Below, in pieces: positions 1 through 10,123 of a stretch of 37,076 nucleotides of DNA. The DNA comes from Candidatus Omnitrophota bacterium (lineage in GTDB: Bacteria > Hinthialibacterota > Hinthialibacteria > Hinthialibacterales > Hinthialibacteraceae), in assembly GCA_040755155.1 (NCBI GenBank), contig JBFMBP010000181.1, positions 1 through 37,076 on the forward strand, written 5' to 3'. The notes under the pieces were generated by a model. The model was not told the DNA's origin and searched no databases. It saw only the letters and a program-made list of their open reading frames with translations. The position numbers and the translations under genes were made by a program. Positions within the stretch are counted from its first letter, which is position 1; each line of letters begins with the position of its first letter.

Positions 1-51
1 TTTAAATGATTGAAATTATTTAAATGATTGAAATGATTGAAATGATTGAAA
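1..51. repeat. AT-rich 9-bp tandem repeat
   Basis: The 9-bp unit ATGATTGAA occurs three times head to tail at 24-50 and once more at 6-14, in an AT-rich stretch beyond the end of the ATP synthase operon. No coding potential is seen. It is probably a slippage-prone intergenic microrepeat. Confidence 0.7.
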
Positions 52-104
52 CAAGAATATAATAGATGTGACATTTATGCTTGTCAAGAGAAAAAGTAAA
101 AAAA

Positions 105-158
105 TCAGTCAATAAAAAAAAGAAAAACGCCTAGCCAATATAAGTCATTAGCTAGGCG
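105..158 (-). terminator. Rho-independent terminator of the ATP synthase operon
   Basis: Read on the minus strand, CGCCTAGC (151-158) pairs with GCTAGGCG (128-135) as a perfect 8-bp stem with a 15-nt loop. A T-rich run follows at once (complement of the A-rich stretch 105-127). It lies 35 nt past the atpC stop and is the expected end of the atp transcript. Confidence 0.75.
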
Positions 159-192
159 CTGAGAATTATATTAATAATTAATAGAGCCGTTA

Positions 193-459
193 TTATCCTA
201 CTCCGCCGATATTTTCGGCGAGGATCACCGCTTCGCTGTTGGCGACTTCGAGGATGCCGCCTTTCACCCAGTACGTCTTCGTCTCTTCTTGGGCGTCGCG
301 GATGGTTATGGTTCCTTCCGTCAGCGGCGTCAATAGGGGGGCGTGATGGGCGAGGATGCCCAAATAGCCCAGCGCTCCCGGCGCAATGAGCGATTCCACT
401 TCGCCGGAGTATACGGTTTCTTCGTGCGTTACGATTTGCAAAGGATACGTCGCAGCCAT
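193..459 (-). CDS. atpC: F1Fo ATP synthase subunit epsilon, short form
   Basis: Epsilon subunit of the F1 central stalk. It links gamma to the c-ring and, in many bacteria, inhibits ATP hydrolysis. The 88 residues cover only the N-terminal beta-sandwich: the family start (PLQIVTHEETVYSGE), the conserved GYLGILAHHAPLLTPL segment at about 31-46 and the ILEVANSEAVILAE strand near the end. The usual C-terminal two-helix inhibitory domain (about 45 further residues) is absent. There is a clean stop and a terminator right after, so this looks like a natural short form, as known in Chlorobi and Bacteroidetes, and not a frameshift. It is the last gene of the operon, 50 nt after atpD. No clear Shine-Dalgarno precedes its ATG, so translation may depend on coupling to atpD. 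Confidence 0.93.
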   Translation of the reverse strand: MAATYPLQIVTHEETVYSGEVESLIAPGALGYLGILAHHAPLLTPLTEGTITIRDAQEETKTYWVKGGILEVANSEAVILAENIGGVG

Positions 460-509
460 AGCGTTATTTCATTTCAATTCCCGCTTCCAAGTTCGGAAGC
501 GTCATTCGT

Positions 510-1991
<1,482 letters not shown>

Positions 1992-1997
1992 TTATTC

Positions 1998-2024
1998 CCC
2001 TCGCCCTCTCCCAGAGGGCGAGGG
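1998..2024. repeat. Perfect 12-bp inverted repeat between atpG and atpD
   Basis: CCCTCGCCCTCT (1998-2009) and AGAGGGCGAGGG (2013-2024) form a perfect 12-bp stem with a CCC loop. No T-run follows on either strand, and the operon continues through it, so it is not a simple terminator. Its form is that of REP-like intergenic palindromes. In the mRNA it could stabilise the upstream message or tune atpD output. Confidence 0.75.
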
Positions 2025-2070
2025 AACTGTGTTAAACGATAAAGAATAATCGTCTCGTTTCTAAAAATTC

Positions 2071-2946
2071 TTATCCTTTCAGCGCTTCCGCTCCGCTGAC
2101 GATTTCCAAAAGTTCCTTGGTGATGGACGATTGCCGCGCCTTGTTCAATTGCAGAGTGAGCGAATCCAGCAGCTCGTTGCAGTTGTCGTTGGCGGTGGTC
2201 ATGGCCATCATGCGCGCTTGATGTTCGGCGGCAAAAGCGTTGACGAAGGTGAAAAGAACCTTCGTTTCCAGGTATTTTGGCAATAGTTGCGCTAAGACGG
2301 TTTGGGCATCCGGCTCGAATATGTAATCGATGGGTTTGCCCGCCGCCTTTTCGCCTAGAGATCGCAAAAGGTCTTCCTGATTCAAGGGCAGAAGCGTTTC
2401 CATTTTGGGGCGGTAGGTCATCGCCGTCACGGCGTGATTGAAAATCAACTCGATGACGTCATACTCTTTCCGCAGAAACAGTTCTTGAAGTTCTTTGGCG
2501 ATGGCGAGAATCCGGGGAATGTCGATGTTGCCGCGAAAATCGCTATGGCTTCCGACGATTTGGGCGCCATGCTTGCGGAAAAAATCGGCGGCGCGCTTGC
2601 CGACAGCGTAAATCCCGGTTCCCGCCGGAAGAGAATGAAGCCGGTCGTTCGCATGGCGGATGATGACGGCATTGAAAGCGCCGCATAAACCCCGGTCGGA
2701 AGAGAAGACGACGAGAAGCCGCTTCTCTCTATCGCGGCGCTCCATCAAAGGTTGTCCCTCTCCGCCGACGCTCCCCGCCACCCTGGCGATCAGAGCTTGG
2801 AGGCGCTCCGTGTAGGCTTTAGCGCGGGCGCGCCGCTCGTGGGTGCGACGCATCTTGGAGGCGGCGACGGAACGCATCGCGCGGGTGATGAGTTTCGTAT
2901 TGTCGACGGTGCGGATGCGGCGGCGCAGTTGCTTAAGAGACGGCAT
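2071..2946 (-). CDS. atpG: F1Fo ATP synthase subunit gamma
   Basis: Central rotor shaft of F1, transmitting rotation of the c-ring to the alpha3beta3 head. At 291 residues it is of normal length. The N-terminal helix begins MPSLKQLRRRIRTVDNTKLI and continues with TRAMRSVAASKMRR, the family signature. The middle holds the Rossmann-like strand LLVVFSSDRGLCGAFN, and the C-terminal helix carries the conserved EHQARMMAMTTANDN and LTLQLNKARQSSITKELLEIVSGAEAL. The start ATG at 2946 has AGGAGT about 7 nt upstream. It follows atpA by 42 nt. Confidence 0.98.
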   Translation of the reverse strand: MPSLKQLRRRIRTVDNTKLITRAMRSVAASKMRRTHERRARAKAYTERLQALIARVAGSVGGEGQPLMERRDREKRLLVVFSSDRGLCGAFNAVIIRHANDRLHSLPAGTGIYAVGKRAADFFRKHGAQIVGSHSDFRGNIDIPRILAIAKELQELFLRKEYDVIELIFNHAVTAMTYRPKMETLLPLNQEDLLRSLGEKAAGKPIDYIFEPDAQTVLAQLLPKYLETKVLFTFVNAFAAEHQARMMAMTTANDNCNELLDSLTLQLNKARQSSITKELLEIVSGAEALKG

Positions 2947-2988
2947 TCTTTCACTCCTAAATGCGAATCCTCGAAAACGCCGAGGATT

Positions 2989-4497
2989 TTAAGCGAAAAA
3001 TTTTTCCTTAAAGGCGGAGATTTGCTTCGCTAGCTTTTCCGCGTCTTCTTTGGAAACCACTTTATCCGTCCGGATATTATGAATCACTTCGGGCGCATTT
3101 TCTTCGAGATAGGGGAAAAGACGCTCCTCGAATTCCTTGACTTTATGCAGAGGAAGGCTGTCGAGAAAACCGCGTCCTCCCGCGAAGATGATAATCACCT
3201 GCTCTTCGAGGGAAAGAGGATGGTATTGATTCTGTTTAAGGATTTCCGTCATGCGTTCGCCGCGCGTCAGCTGCGCTTGCGTCGCTTTGTCGAGGTCGGA
3301 GCCGAATTGGGCGAAGGCGGCCAGTTCGCGGTATTGCGCCAGGTCTAGCCGCAAACGTCCAGCAACGGATTTCATCGCCTTGGTCTGGGCGTTGCCGCCG
3401 ACGCGGGAGACGGAAAGGCCGACGTTAATGGCCGGTTTGATGCCGGCGTAGAAAAGGTCAGGCTCCAGGTAAATTTGGCCGTCCGTGATGGATATGACGT
3501 TGGTGGGAATGTAGGCGGACACGTCGCCCGCTTGCGTTTCGATGATGGGCAACGCCGTCAGCGAGCCGCCGCCGTTTTTCTCGCTCAGTTTCGCCGCCCG
3601 CTCTAATAGACGGCTATGGAGATAGAAGACGTCGCCCGGATAGGCCTCGCGTCCCGGCGGACGCCGCAACAACAGCGACAATTGGCGATAAGACGCCGCA
3701 TGTTTGGAAAGATCGTCATAGATGCACAGGACGTGTTTGCCTTTGTCGCGATATTCCTCGCCCATGGCCGCGCCCGCGTAGGGAGCGATGTACTGCAGAG
3801 TGGCGGGCTGCTCCGCCGTAGCGGCGACAATAGTGGTATATTCCATCGCCCCATGCCGCTGCAACACTTCCACGACGGCGGCGACGCTGGAGGCTTTTTG
3901 GCCGATGGCGACGTAGATGCAATAAACGTCCGTATTCCGCTGGTTGATGATGGCGTCGATGGCGACGGCGGTTTTGCCGGTGCCGCGGTCGCCGATAATC
4001 AACTCGCGCTGGCCGCGTCCGATGGGGATCATCGAATCGATGGCTTTCAATCCCGTCATCAAGGGTTCCTTGACTGGCTGGCGGTCGATGACGCCGGGAG
4101 CGCGGGTTTCCAGGTTGCGGAAACTTTCCGTGGGGATCGGCCCTTTGCCGTCGAGCGGTTCGCCGATGGGGCTGACGACTCGGCCCAGCATCGCTTCGCC
4201 TACGGGCACGGACGAGATCCGACCGGTCCGTTTGACCAAGTCGCCTTCCTTAATGTTGCGGTCGGAACCGAACAAAGCGGCGCCTACGCTATTCTCTTCC
4301 AGATTGAGGACCATTCCCATGACGCCGCCGGGGAACTCCAACAATTCCCCCGCCATTGCGTCTTCGAGTCCGTAGATGACGGCGATGCCGTCTCCGATGC
4401 GGAGAATAGTTCCCACCGAATCCATTTTCAATTCGGTCTCGAACGACGCCAGTTCCTTTTCGAGAACGGACGCGATTTCATCAGGCCGTAGAGCCAT
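2989..4497 (-). CDS. atpA: F1Fo ATP synthase subunit alpha
   Basis: Non-catalytic nucleotide-binding subunit of F1. It supplies the arginine finger to the beta active site. It has 502 residues, the family norm, with the start ATG at 4497 and GGAGG about 9 nt upstream. Walker A GDRGTGKT is at 169-176. The conserved [11 protein letters not shown] segment at about 361-371 contains the predicted arginine finger at R365. The N-terminal helix, which binds the delta stator subunit, and the C-terminal helical bundle are both present. It sits 16 nt downstream of atpH and 42 nt upstream of atpG. Confidence 0.98.
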   Translation of the reverse strand: MALRPDEIASVLEKELASFETELKMDSVGTILRIGDGIAVIYGLEDAMAGELLEFPGGVMGMVLNLEENSVGAALFGSDRNIKEGDLVKRTGRISSVPVGEAMLGRVVSPIGEPLDGKGPIPTESFRNLETRAPGVIDRQPVKEPLMTGLKAIDSMIPIGRGQRELIIGDRGTGKTAVAIDAIINQRNTDVYCIYVAIGQKASSVAAVVEVLQRHGAMEYTTIVAATAEQPATLQYIAPYAGAAMGEEYRDKGKHVLCIYDDLSKHAASYRQLSLLLRRPPGREAYPGDVFYLHSRLLERAAKLSEKNGGGSLTALPIIETQAGDVSAYIPTNVISITDGQIYLEPDLFYAGIKPAINVGLSVSRVGGNAQTKAMKSVAGRLRLDLAQYRELAAFAQFGSDLDKATQAQLTRGERMTEILKQNQYHPLSLEEQVIIIFAGGRGFLDSLPLHKVKEFEERLFPYLEENAPEVIHNIRTDKVVSKEDAEKLAKQISAFKEKFFA

Positions 4498-4513
4498 CTT
4501 CTATAACCTCCGG

Positions 4514-5077
4514 TTATCGCTGCGCGGCGATCCGTATTTGGTTGAGGCGGCGGTGAATTTCATTGAGATAAGACGAAATGGTCGTATCCATCAACGTATC
4601 GCCGTATTGCACTTTCACTCCGCCGATCAATTCGGCATCCACCTTGAAGCGGAGATCGAATTTCTTTCCGCAAAAAGTTTCCAATTTTTCCCGCATCGTT
4701 CGTTGCTGCTCCTCGGAAAGGGGAACGGCCGTGGTAACGGCGCCGATCGTCAAGCCCTGTTCTTTTTCCACCATTTCCTCGTAATGGTCGAGGATGGCGT
4801 GGAGATGGTCGATGCGGTTGTGCTTGAGCAAGAGATGGAGAAATTGGAAGAAAACCGTCGAGAGCTGGCCGCTAAAAACGGAATTGACGAACTTGTGCTT
4901 GTCGGCTTCCCGGAATTGCGGTCCTTCGAGGAAATAGCCGAGTTTCACGTTTTCCTCGATCGCCCGTCTCAGCGATAAGGCTTCCTCCAAGGAGGCTTCC
5001 AGGGGGATTTTTTCCTTCTTGACGACTCCCAGAAGTGCGTGGGTATAGTTTTTGACGACGGCTGGATCGATAGCCAC
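4514..5077 (-). CDS. atpH: F1Fo ATP synthase subunit delta
   Basis: Peripheral-stalk subunit joining F1 alpha to the b subunits. The frame is open from 5113 with a TTG codon, but the better start is the GTG at 5077. That start has AGAGGA about 6 nt upstream, overlaps nothing, and begins one base after the atpF stop (translational coupling). It gives 187 residues, close to the family norm. The N-terminal helical bundle (VVKNYTHALLGVVKKE) and the C-terminal conserved stretch DLRFKVDAELIGGVKVQYGD, with the closing NEIHRRL helix, are typical. Confidence 0.93.
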   Translation of the reverse strand: MAIDPAVVKNYTHALLGVVKKEKIPLEASLEEALSLRRAIEENVKLGYFLEGPQFREADKHKFVNSVFSGQLSTVFFQFLHLLLKHNRIDHLHAILDHYEEMVEKEQGLTIGAVTTAVPLSEEQQRTMREKLETFCGKKFDLRFKVDAELIGGVKVQYGDTLMDTTISSYLNEIHRRLNQIRIAAQR

Positions 5078-5078
5078 T

Positions 5079-5621
5079 TCAGTTCCTCTCGATGCGTTCC
5101 AGAAAATCTCCAATCAATTGCTTGTGCTTATCCTCGTCGAGACGCTCCTTGATGAGATGTTCGGCGGCCAAGATGGTGAGATCGATAATCTCTTTCTTTA
5201 TGGCGACTCGGGCTTTGTCGGTCTCGATCTGGATGTTCTCTTTAGCCTTTTCGATCATCGCTGCGGCTTGCTGGCGGGAATCGTCTTGCATTTTTTGGGA
5301 GACGCGCTGGCCTTCGGCGATCAATTCCTGCATTTTAGCGCGCGCTTCCGTTTCGATGCCGGCGAGCCGGTCGTCCAGGGCTTGCTTACTGGCTTCGGCT
5401 TGCTTTTGCAGGTTTTCGGCGCGCTTCAAACCGGATTCGATCGATTCGCGGCGTTCGTCGATGATCGAGAGAATCTGTCCGACGGCGTACTTTTTCAAGA
5501 TGAAAAATACCGCGAGAAAACCCAGCACGGACGCGCCGATCTGCGCCAGCAATGGCGAGCCGCCTTCTTCCGCCGCCACCGCCGCCAGCCCGATCAAGGC
5601 ATAGAGATCATTCAAGACCAC
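5079..5621 (-). CDS. atpF: F1Fo ATP synthase subunit b
   Basis: Peripheral-stalk subunit b of Fo: one N-terminal membrane segment (about residues 25-43, including LGFLAVFFILKKYAVG) followed by a long charged coiled coil rich in Lys, Glu, Ala and Gln. It ends in KERLDEDKHKQLIGDFLERIERN. It has 180 residues. The start is a GTG at 5621 with GAGGAG about 8 nt upstream. There is a single b-type gene in the operon, consistent with a b2 homodimer. Its stop is one base upstream of the chosen atpH start. Confidence 0.95.
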   Translation of the reverse strand: MVLNDLYALIGLAAVAAEEGGSPLLAQIGASVLGFLAVFFILKKYAVGQILSIIDERRESIESGLKRAENLQKQAEASKQALDDRLAGIETEARAKMQELIAEGQRVSQKMQDDSRQQAAAMIEKAKENIQIETDKARVAIKKEIIDLTILAAEHLIKERLDEDKHKQLIGDFLERIERN

Positions 5622-5711
5622 GATATCTTCTCCTCATCTTATCATATCAGGACCATCGCGGCGCGCTCATGCTTGCGCCGCGGCGGCCGCCGAGCGATTG
5701 GATCGGTCTTT

Positions 5712-5954
5712 TTATTTGAACAAAAAGGAAAAACCCGCCGAGATCAGGGCGTAAATCGCCAAGGCTTCGATCAGGGCGCAACCGATAATCATCGCCGTTT
5801 GAATCTTGCCCGCCGCTTCCGGCTGCCGCGCGATGGCGTCCATCGCCTTGCTCACCGCCAGACCGAGACCCACGCCGGCGCCGATGGCCGCCAGACCGAT
5901 TCCAATGTGGTAGGCGCCTTGGGGCGTTAACAAAATTGAGGTTACTTGATCCAT
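5712..5954 (-). CDS. atpE: F1Fo ATP synthase subunit c
   Basis: Forms the membrane rotor ring. It is an 80-residue hairpin of two membrane helices. The Gly-rich motif of helix 1 is [20 protein letters not shown], the polar loop is ARQPEA at about 42-47, and the ion-binding glutamate is E63 in [12 protein letters not shown]. The Na+-ring ligands known from Ilyobacter (Gln in helix 1, Ser after the Glu) are replaced here by Leu30 and Ala64, so H+ coupling is inferred. The start ATG at 5954 has AGGAG about 8 nt upstream. It lies between atpB and atpF. Confidence 0.97.
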   Translation of the reverse strand: MDQVTSILLTPQGAYHIGIGLAAIGAGVGLGLAVSKAMDAIARQPEAAGKIQTAMIIGCALIEALAIYALISAGFSFLFK

Positions 5955-6029
5955 TATTTTCTCCTGTCGTTCTCTTCTTGACTTTTGAAATGGGAACCCG
6001 GACTTGCCTCCGGGATGAATCGCCTGGAT

Positions 6030-6881
6030 TTACGCTTTCGATTCCTCTTCATGATGCTCGTGATGGGGCATGACCATCGATATATATATTGTAGAGAGCA
6101 GGGTAAAAACCAGCGCCTGGATGACGCTTACCAATAAGGCTAAAAAGATAAAGGGAAAGTGAAAGGGAATGCCGAACGGCGCGCCGCTCCAAAACGCGAC
6201 GACGCAGCCTACGCCCATAACCATCAGGACGCCGAGCAGCGTGTCTTCCCCAAAAATATTGCCATAGAGACGGCAAGCCAAACTTACGGGCTTAATCAAT
6301 TCCTCCAGAACGTGCAAGGGCAGGAACAAGGGCGTCATCACCCAACCGATCGCGTCTTTCGGCTCTCCTAGCAAATGATAGAGAAATCCCTTCAGTCCCA
6401 ATCCTTTCACGGCGTTGAATTGAACGTAAAGAAACACGCATAGGGCCAGGGAGGCGGTGATCGTGATATGCGAAGTGGGAGATTTCATCAATGGGATCAA
6501 ACCGAACCAATTCATTCCTAAAATGAAGATGAAGAGAGAAGCAAGGAATGGAAAGTGTTTTCTTCCTTCCTTTTCGCCGAGGATGCTGCAAATCAATCCT
6601 AGAAGCGATTCGATTAACATTTCCGCAACGGCTTGCAGCCGTCCGGGGATAAGAGAACGCTTTTGACTCGCCGCCCAGAAGAGATAGGCGATTACGCCGA
6701 TCACGATGAATGCGAAGATTTGATTCTCAAAAGTATAAAGAAATTTTAGGAAAGCGTTTTCGGGAAACGATTCATGCAACGCGCCGATAAAATTGGGAAG
6801 TTCGGGAGAGGTATGAGCCGCCGCTGCGGTCTCGCCGCTATGAGCGGCGACGGCGCCATGAACATTCTCTGCTGCTGCCAT
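6030..6881 (-). CDS. atpB: F1Fo ATP synthase subunit a
   Basis: Stator membrane subunit providing the two ion half-channels. The frame is open from a TTG at 6935. The ATG at 6881, with GAAGGG about 9 nt upstream, is preferred and gives 283 residues. Several membrane helices are visible, for example 55-70, 111-130, 140-155, 213-231 and 243-268. The essential stator arginine is R204 in VSLACRLYGNIFGE. The Ala/His-rich N-terminus (about 1-30) and the His/Glu-rich C-terminal tail are outside the core. It is followed by atpE after 75 nt. Confidence 0.96.
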   Translation of the reverse strand: MAAAENVHGAVAAHSGETAAAAHTSPELPNFIGALHESFPENAFLKFLYTFENQIFAFIVIGVIAYLFWAASQKRSLIPGRLQAVAEMLIESLLGLICSILGEKEGRKHFPFLASLFIFILGMNWFGLIPLMKSPTSHITITASLALCVFLYVQFNAVKGLGLKGFLYHLLGEPKDAIGWVMTPLFLPLHVLEELIKPVSLACRLYGNIFGEDTLLGVLMVMGVGCVVAFWSGAPFGIPFHFPFIFLALLVSVIQALVFTLLSTIYISMVMPHHEHHEEESKA

Positions 6882-6921
6882 TCCATTATTCCCTTCGATC
6901 AGGATAGAGGAATCGAATGTT

Positions 6922-7296
6922 TTATATGAAAGCAATGGGTTTTGAATTTTTCAACTGCTTGCAAAGCAAAGATAAAAAAATAACTAAAAAAGGGGTTTGA
7001 AACCCCGCCGCTCCCCACATTAAGGAGGCAGGATATCTTATAACCAAAAAGGCCCCCATCATATAGAGAAGGGGGATTTTTACAAAAAAAATCAGAGAAA
7101 TCGCGTAATGGCGGCGAGGACCGAATATCTCTTGCACCAATGCTTTCCACGCCCATACATTCAAAGTAGACCAAACGCCGCCAAAGGCGAAACCCAACAT
7201 CCCCATTCCGCCGCTCATGGGCGCGGCGATAAAGGAGCCCAGCAGAGATACGGCCAGGGCGATAACCAGCAGCCGATTCAATTGCTCCGCTTCCAC
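6922..7296 (-). CDS. atpI: ATP synthase subunit I-like membrane protein
   Basis: A 124-residue protein with about four hydrophobic segments (about 8-26, 29-45, 64-85 and 92-112). It sits second in the ATP synthase operon, directly ahead of atpB. Its size, topology and place match AtpI (ATP synthase I family), an accessory factor implicated in c-ring assembly. There is no strong sequence motif, so the name rests mainly on context. It starts with GTG at 7296, whose Shine-Dalgarno (GGAGAG) lies in the end of the preceding gene, so the two are probably translationally coupled. Confidence 0.75.
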   Translation of the reverse strand: MEAEQLNRLLVIALAVSLLGSFIAAPMSGGMGMLGFAFGGVWSTLNVWAWKALVQEIFGPRRHYAISLIFFVKIPLLYMMGAFLVIRYPASLMWGAAGFQTPFLVIFLSLLCKQLKNSKPIAFI

Positions 7297-7298
7297 CC

Positions 7299-7538
7299 TT
7301 ACTCTCCCAAGTCCCGCATGATTCCCTTAATAACGAAATAAACCTGGCGTCCGGCGGAAAACAAGCCTAAAAGCAAAAAGACGATCTTTAGCCATTCCGT
7401 TCCCAGTTTTCCATCGAGCCAGGAACCGATCAGATAAAACGCGATGGGATAGAGGGCCATGAAAATGGGGATGAACATGCACTGTCCAACCACTCGCGCC
7501 CATGCGGCTTTATTATCGTTTGATTTTGACGGTTCCAA
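7299..7538 (-). CDS. AtpZ/AtpI-type small membrane protein
   Basis: First gene of the ATP synthase operon: 79 residues with two membrane helices (about 18-40 and 48-66) joined by a short loop containing GSWLDGKLGTEW. The pattern of G-x-W-L-D between two helices matches the AtpZ family (PF09527), small Fo-associated proteins proposed to aid Mg/Ca transport or assembly. The frame can only start at a TTG (7538) or at a later internal Met, and the Shine-Dalgarno is weak, so the start is uncertain. The next gene begins 3 nt after its stop. Confidence 0.72.
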   Translation of the reverse strand: MEPSKSNDNKAAWARVVGQCMFIPIFMALYPIAFYLIGSWLDGKLGTEWLKIVFLLLGLFSAGRQVYFVIKGIMRDLGE

Positions 7539-7603
7539 CCTATTCGACCGTTTTATGGGATAGCGGACGAAGTAACTATTATTGCCTATCTTCTGTTACG
7601 CAT

Positions 7604-7631
7604 CTTATAATGATTCATTCATCGAAGTCAA
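7604..7631 (-). promoter_or_regulatory. Predicted sigma70-type promoter of the atp operon
   Basis: On the minus strand, TTGACT (7626-7631) and TATAAG (7604-7609) are separated by 16 nt. They lie about 65 nt upstream of the first atp gene, in the gap between the operon and the divergent isomerase-like gene. It is the only good promoter pair seen in this gap. Confidence 0.6.
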
Positions 7632-7824
7632 TAGAAACTCTTTGGCTGACGTTTGAAATCGATCCCATCGCTGATAATCACCCATAGGCCGCCGTCTTCC
7701 GAAGCGCGGCATGAGCCATATCGATGCGGTTAGCTGGCATAGGCGAAGCGTCGCTATTACAATGAAGGGAATTTTTTCATATTTCCGCCGGAGCGCTGGC
7801 GGATAAAATGGAAGGGGCTTTATC

Positions 7825-9231
7825 ATGGCGAAAACGACGTTTGCCGTCATTGTAGGAAACCGCGATTTTTTCCCCGATTCGCTTGTATCTTCGGGCCGGA
7901 AAGACATTCTGAAATTGTTCCAGGAAATGGATGTCGAGCCAGTCATTCTTAAGGAAGACGAAACGAAACTTGGGGCGGTGGAAACCTGGGAAAACGCTAA
8001 ACAGTGCGCCGAACTCTTCAAAAAGAGACGGGATCGCATTGACGGCATTTTGATTACTCTACCCAATTTCGGCGATGAAAAGGGCGTCGCTGATGCGATA
8101 AAACTATCCGGACTCAACGTTCCTATTTTGGTGCAAGCCTATCCCGACGACTTGAACGAAATGAATCTCGAACAACGCCGGGATTCGTTCTGCGGGAAAA
8201 TATCCGTCTGCGGCAACCTGCGCCAGTATGGCTTTCCCTTCACGCTGACGGCGCAGCATACCGTCCATCCCCTTACGGTAAGTTTCAAAGCCGACTTGCA
8301 GCGATTTATCGGCGTATGCCGCGTCGTGAAGGGAATGCGTTCGGCGCGGATCGGCGCCATCGGAACGCGGCCCAACGCCTTCAATACGGTGCGGTTCAGC
8401 GAAAAATTATTGCAAGAGGCGGGGATAACCGTATCGACCATCGATCTATCCGATATTTTAAGCAAAGCCGGCCGAATCGGCGACGGAGAAGCGCGAGTAA
8501 AGGAAAAAATCCGAGAGATATCGAACTACGCCGACGCCAACGGCGTTCCTCAAGAATCTCTGGCGCGGATGGCGAAGCTGGCCATTGTCCTATTGGATTG
8601 GATCGAGCAGAACGATTTGAACGCCACGGCTATTCAATGTTGGACGTCGCTGCAAGAAAACTTCGGCGTCGTTCCTTGCGTATTGATGAGTATGATGAGC
8701 GAACGTTTGATGCCCAGCGCCTGCGAAGTGGACATTACGGGCGCGGCGGCGATGTATGCGTTGCAGCTGGCGTCCGGCAAACCCAGCGCTTTAGTGGATT
8801 GGAACAACAACTACGGCGGCGATCCCAACAAGTGCGTACTCTTCCATTGCGGCAATTGGGCGAAGTCCTTCCTGCCCGGCGCAGTTATCTCCAAGTCGGA
8901 CATCCTGGCCGGTTTCCTAGGCGACGAAAAAACGTATGGCGCGATTCAAGGGCGCACCCCCGCCGGTCCTCTGACTTTCGCCCGCATCAGTACCGACGAT
9001 TCGTTCGCAACCATTCGCGCTTATACCGGCGAAGGCCATTTCACCGACGATTCCCTCAGCACGTTCGGAAGCCGGGCGGTGGTGGAGATACCCGAATTGC
9101 AAAGCCTTTTGCGCTATATCTGCCAATACGGCTTCGAGCATCACGCGGCGATTAACGCCTCGCATACGTCGGAGATTTTAACGGAAGCCTTCGACCGGTA
9201 TTTGAATTGGGACGTTTATCGGCATAGTTGA
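7825..9231 (+). CDS. L-fucose/L-arabinose isomerase family protein
   Basis: Probable cytoplasmic aldose-ketose isomerase (or related sugar enzyme) of 468 residues, using a divalent metal. The N-terminal part is Rossmann-like (VRFSEKLLQ and [11 protein letters not shown] near 176-197). The C-terminal half carries plausible metal ligands: Glu301 in ACEVDITGA, Asp325 in LVDWNNNY, His341 in LFHCGNW and His439/440 in FEHHAAINA. This pattern fits the fucose/arabinose isomerase superfamily, but the sugar cannot be told from the sequence. The start ATG has GGAAGGGG about 8 nt upstream. The gene diverges from the ATP synthase operon and has no obvious operon partner, though the window is rich in glycan-degrading enzymes whose products it could process. 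Confidence 0.85.
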   Translation: MAKTTFAVIVGNRDFFPDSLVSSGRKDILKLFQEMDVEPVILKEDETKLGAVETWENAKQCAELFKKRRDRIDGILITLPNFGDEKGVADAIKLSGLNVPILVQAYPDDLNEMNLEQRRDSFCGKISVCGNLRQYGFPFTLTAQHTVHPLTVSFKADLQRFIGVCRVVKGMRSARIGAIGTRPNAFNTVRFSEKLLQEAGITVSTIDLSDILSKAGRIGDGEARVKEKIREISNYADANGVPQESLARMAKLAIVLLDWIEQNDLNATAIQCWTSLQENFGVVPCVLMSMMSERLMPSACEVDITGAAAMYALQLASGKPSALVDWNNNYGGDPNKCVLFHCGNWAKSFLPGAVISKSDILAGFLGDEKTYGAIQGRTPAGPLTFARISTDDSFATIRAYTGEGHFTDDSLSTFGSRAVVEIPELQSLLRYICQYGFEHHAAINASHTSEILTEAFDRYLNWDVYRHS

Positions 9232-9306
9232 AGGATGAATCTTTCTTCTACTATAATCATAAAAAGCTAATAATGATTTTGCAGCCTTAAGGGAGGTCGA
9301 TCCTCT

Positions 9307-9495
9307 ATGAGACGTATTGGGGAAATATGTTTTTTTCTTTTGATATTTTACTATGCAGTACAGACGGAAGGGACTTATCCACCCAAATCAGCCGCGTCTC
9401 CCGTCTCCGCAACCGGCATCAAAGAATTTCGGTTCGGAACCGATCTGACAACGCTGCGCGAGTTCGATCAAGTATCCCATTTGTATATTGCTTAA
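9307..9495 (+). CDS. Small hypothetical protein, possibly a gene remnant
   Basis: A 62-residue ORF with GGGAGG about 10 nt before its ATG and a hydrophobic N-terminus (ICFFLLIFYYAV) that resembles a signal peptide. After about residue 25 it is unremarkable. No family is recognised. It could be a small exported protein, or the surviving signal-peptide end of a larger secreted protein lost by truncation. The rest of 9232-9593 shows nothing else. Confidence 0.35.
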   Translation: MRRIGEICFFLLIFYYAVQTEGTYPPKSAASPVSATGIKEFRFGTDLTTLREFDQVSHLYIA

Positions 9496-9593
9496 AGCAA
9501 TCATCCAATGATGAGGAAACGATTCGGATGCGCTTGCTTGGAATGAAATAAGCGATAATCTAACGCCATTCTATTCCCGTAAGGATCGATATC

Positions 9594-10043
9594 ATGTCCG
9601 ATAAGAAAAAGAAAGATTATATCGTCGTCGTTCAATGCCATATCGTCAAAGAGCATTGTTCCGGATATCTATGCGAGAAAGCGTTTCACGAACGCAACGG
9701 CGGTTTTTGCGGCTACTCCTCGGAAAAGGAAATCCGGACGCTGACCCTGACCTGCGGCGGCTGTTGCGGCAGGGCGTTGCATCGAAAACTGAGCCACCTG
9801 ACGCGGAAGATCAAAAAGAAGGAAGGCGTCGAGAAAGAGCGGATCGCCGTGCAACTTTCTTCTTGCATTACGCAAGATAACTTTCACGCTCCGCCATGCC
9901 CCCATCTCGGCTACTTGAAAGCCCTCATCGCCAAACTGGGGCTGGATGTTTACGAAGACACCTACATCAGCGTCAAAGCGGAAGAACGAAGGCGGTCGGG
10001 GATATACGCTATCGGCAAACTGCCGTCTCCATGCGGGGAATGA
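9594..10043 (+). CDS. CGGC domain-containing putative metal-binding protein
   Basis: A 149-residue cytoplasmic protein with the diagnostic CGGC motif at residues 54-57, inside LTLTCGGCCGRALHRKL. Further cysteines are at 15, 22, 27, 39, 58, 91 and 102. The layout matches the CGGC domain family (PF08821), assumed to bind a metal or act in redox chemistry but functionally uncharacterised. The ending VYEDTYISVKAEERRRSGIY is also family-like. The start ATG has AAGGA about 9 nt upstream. It is followed by a strong bidirectional terminator and is probably monocistronic. Confidence 0.85.
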   Translation: MSDKKKKDYIVVVQCHIVKEHCSGYLCEKAFHERNGGFCGYSSEKEIRTLTLTCGGCCGRALHRKLSHLTRKIKKKEGVEKERIAVQLSSCITQDNFHAPPCPHLGYLKALIAKLGLDVYEDTYISVKAEERRRSGIYAIGKLPSPCGE

Positions 10044-10070
10044 TGTTTCCTAAATAAAGCATTAGTATAA

Positions 10071-10100
10071 AAAAAGCGGGACCTCTTGGCCCCGCTTTTT
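10071..10100. terminator. Bidirectional intrinsic terminator
   Basis: AAAAAGCGGG (10071-10080) pairs with CCCGCTTTTT (10091-10100), with ACC and GGC able to extend the stem inward. Flanking A and T runs give a T-tract on either strand. It separates the CGGC gene (plus) from the convergent NTF2-like gene (minus). Confidence 0.85.
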
Positions 10101-10123
10101 GGCGATGATCGTGTTTTGGATTG

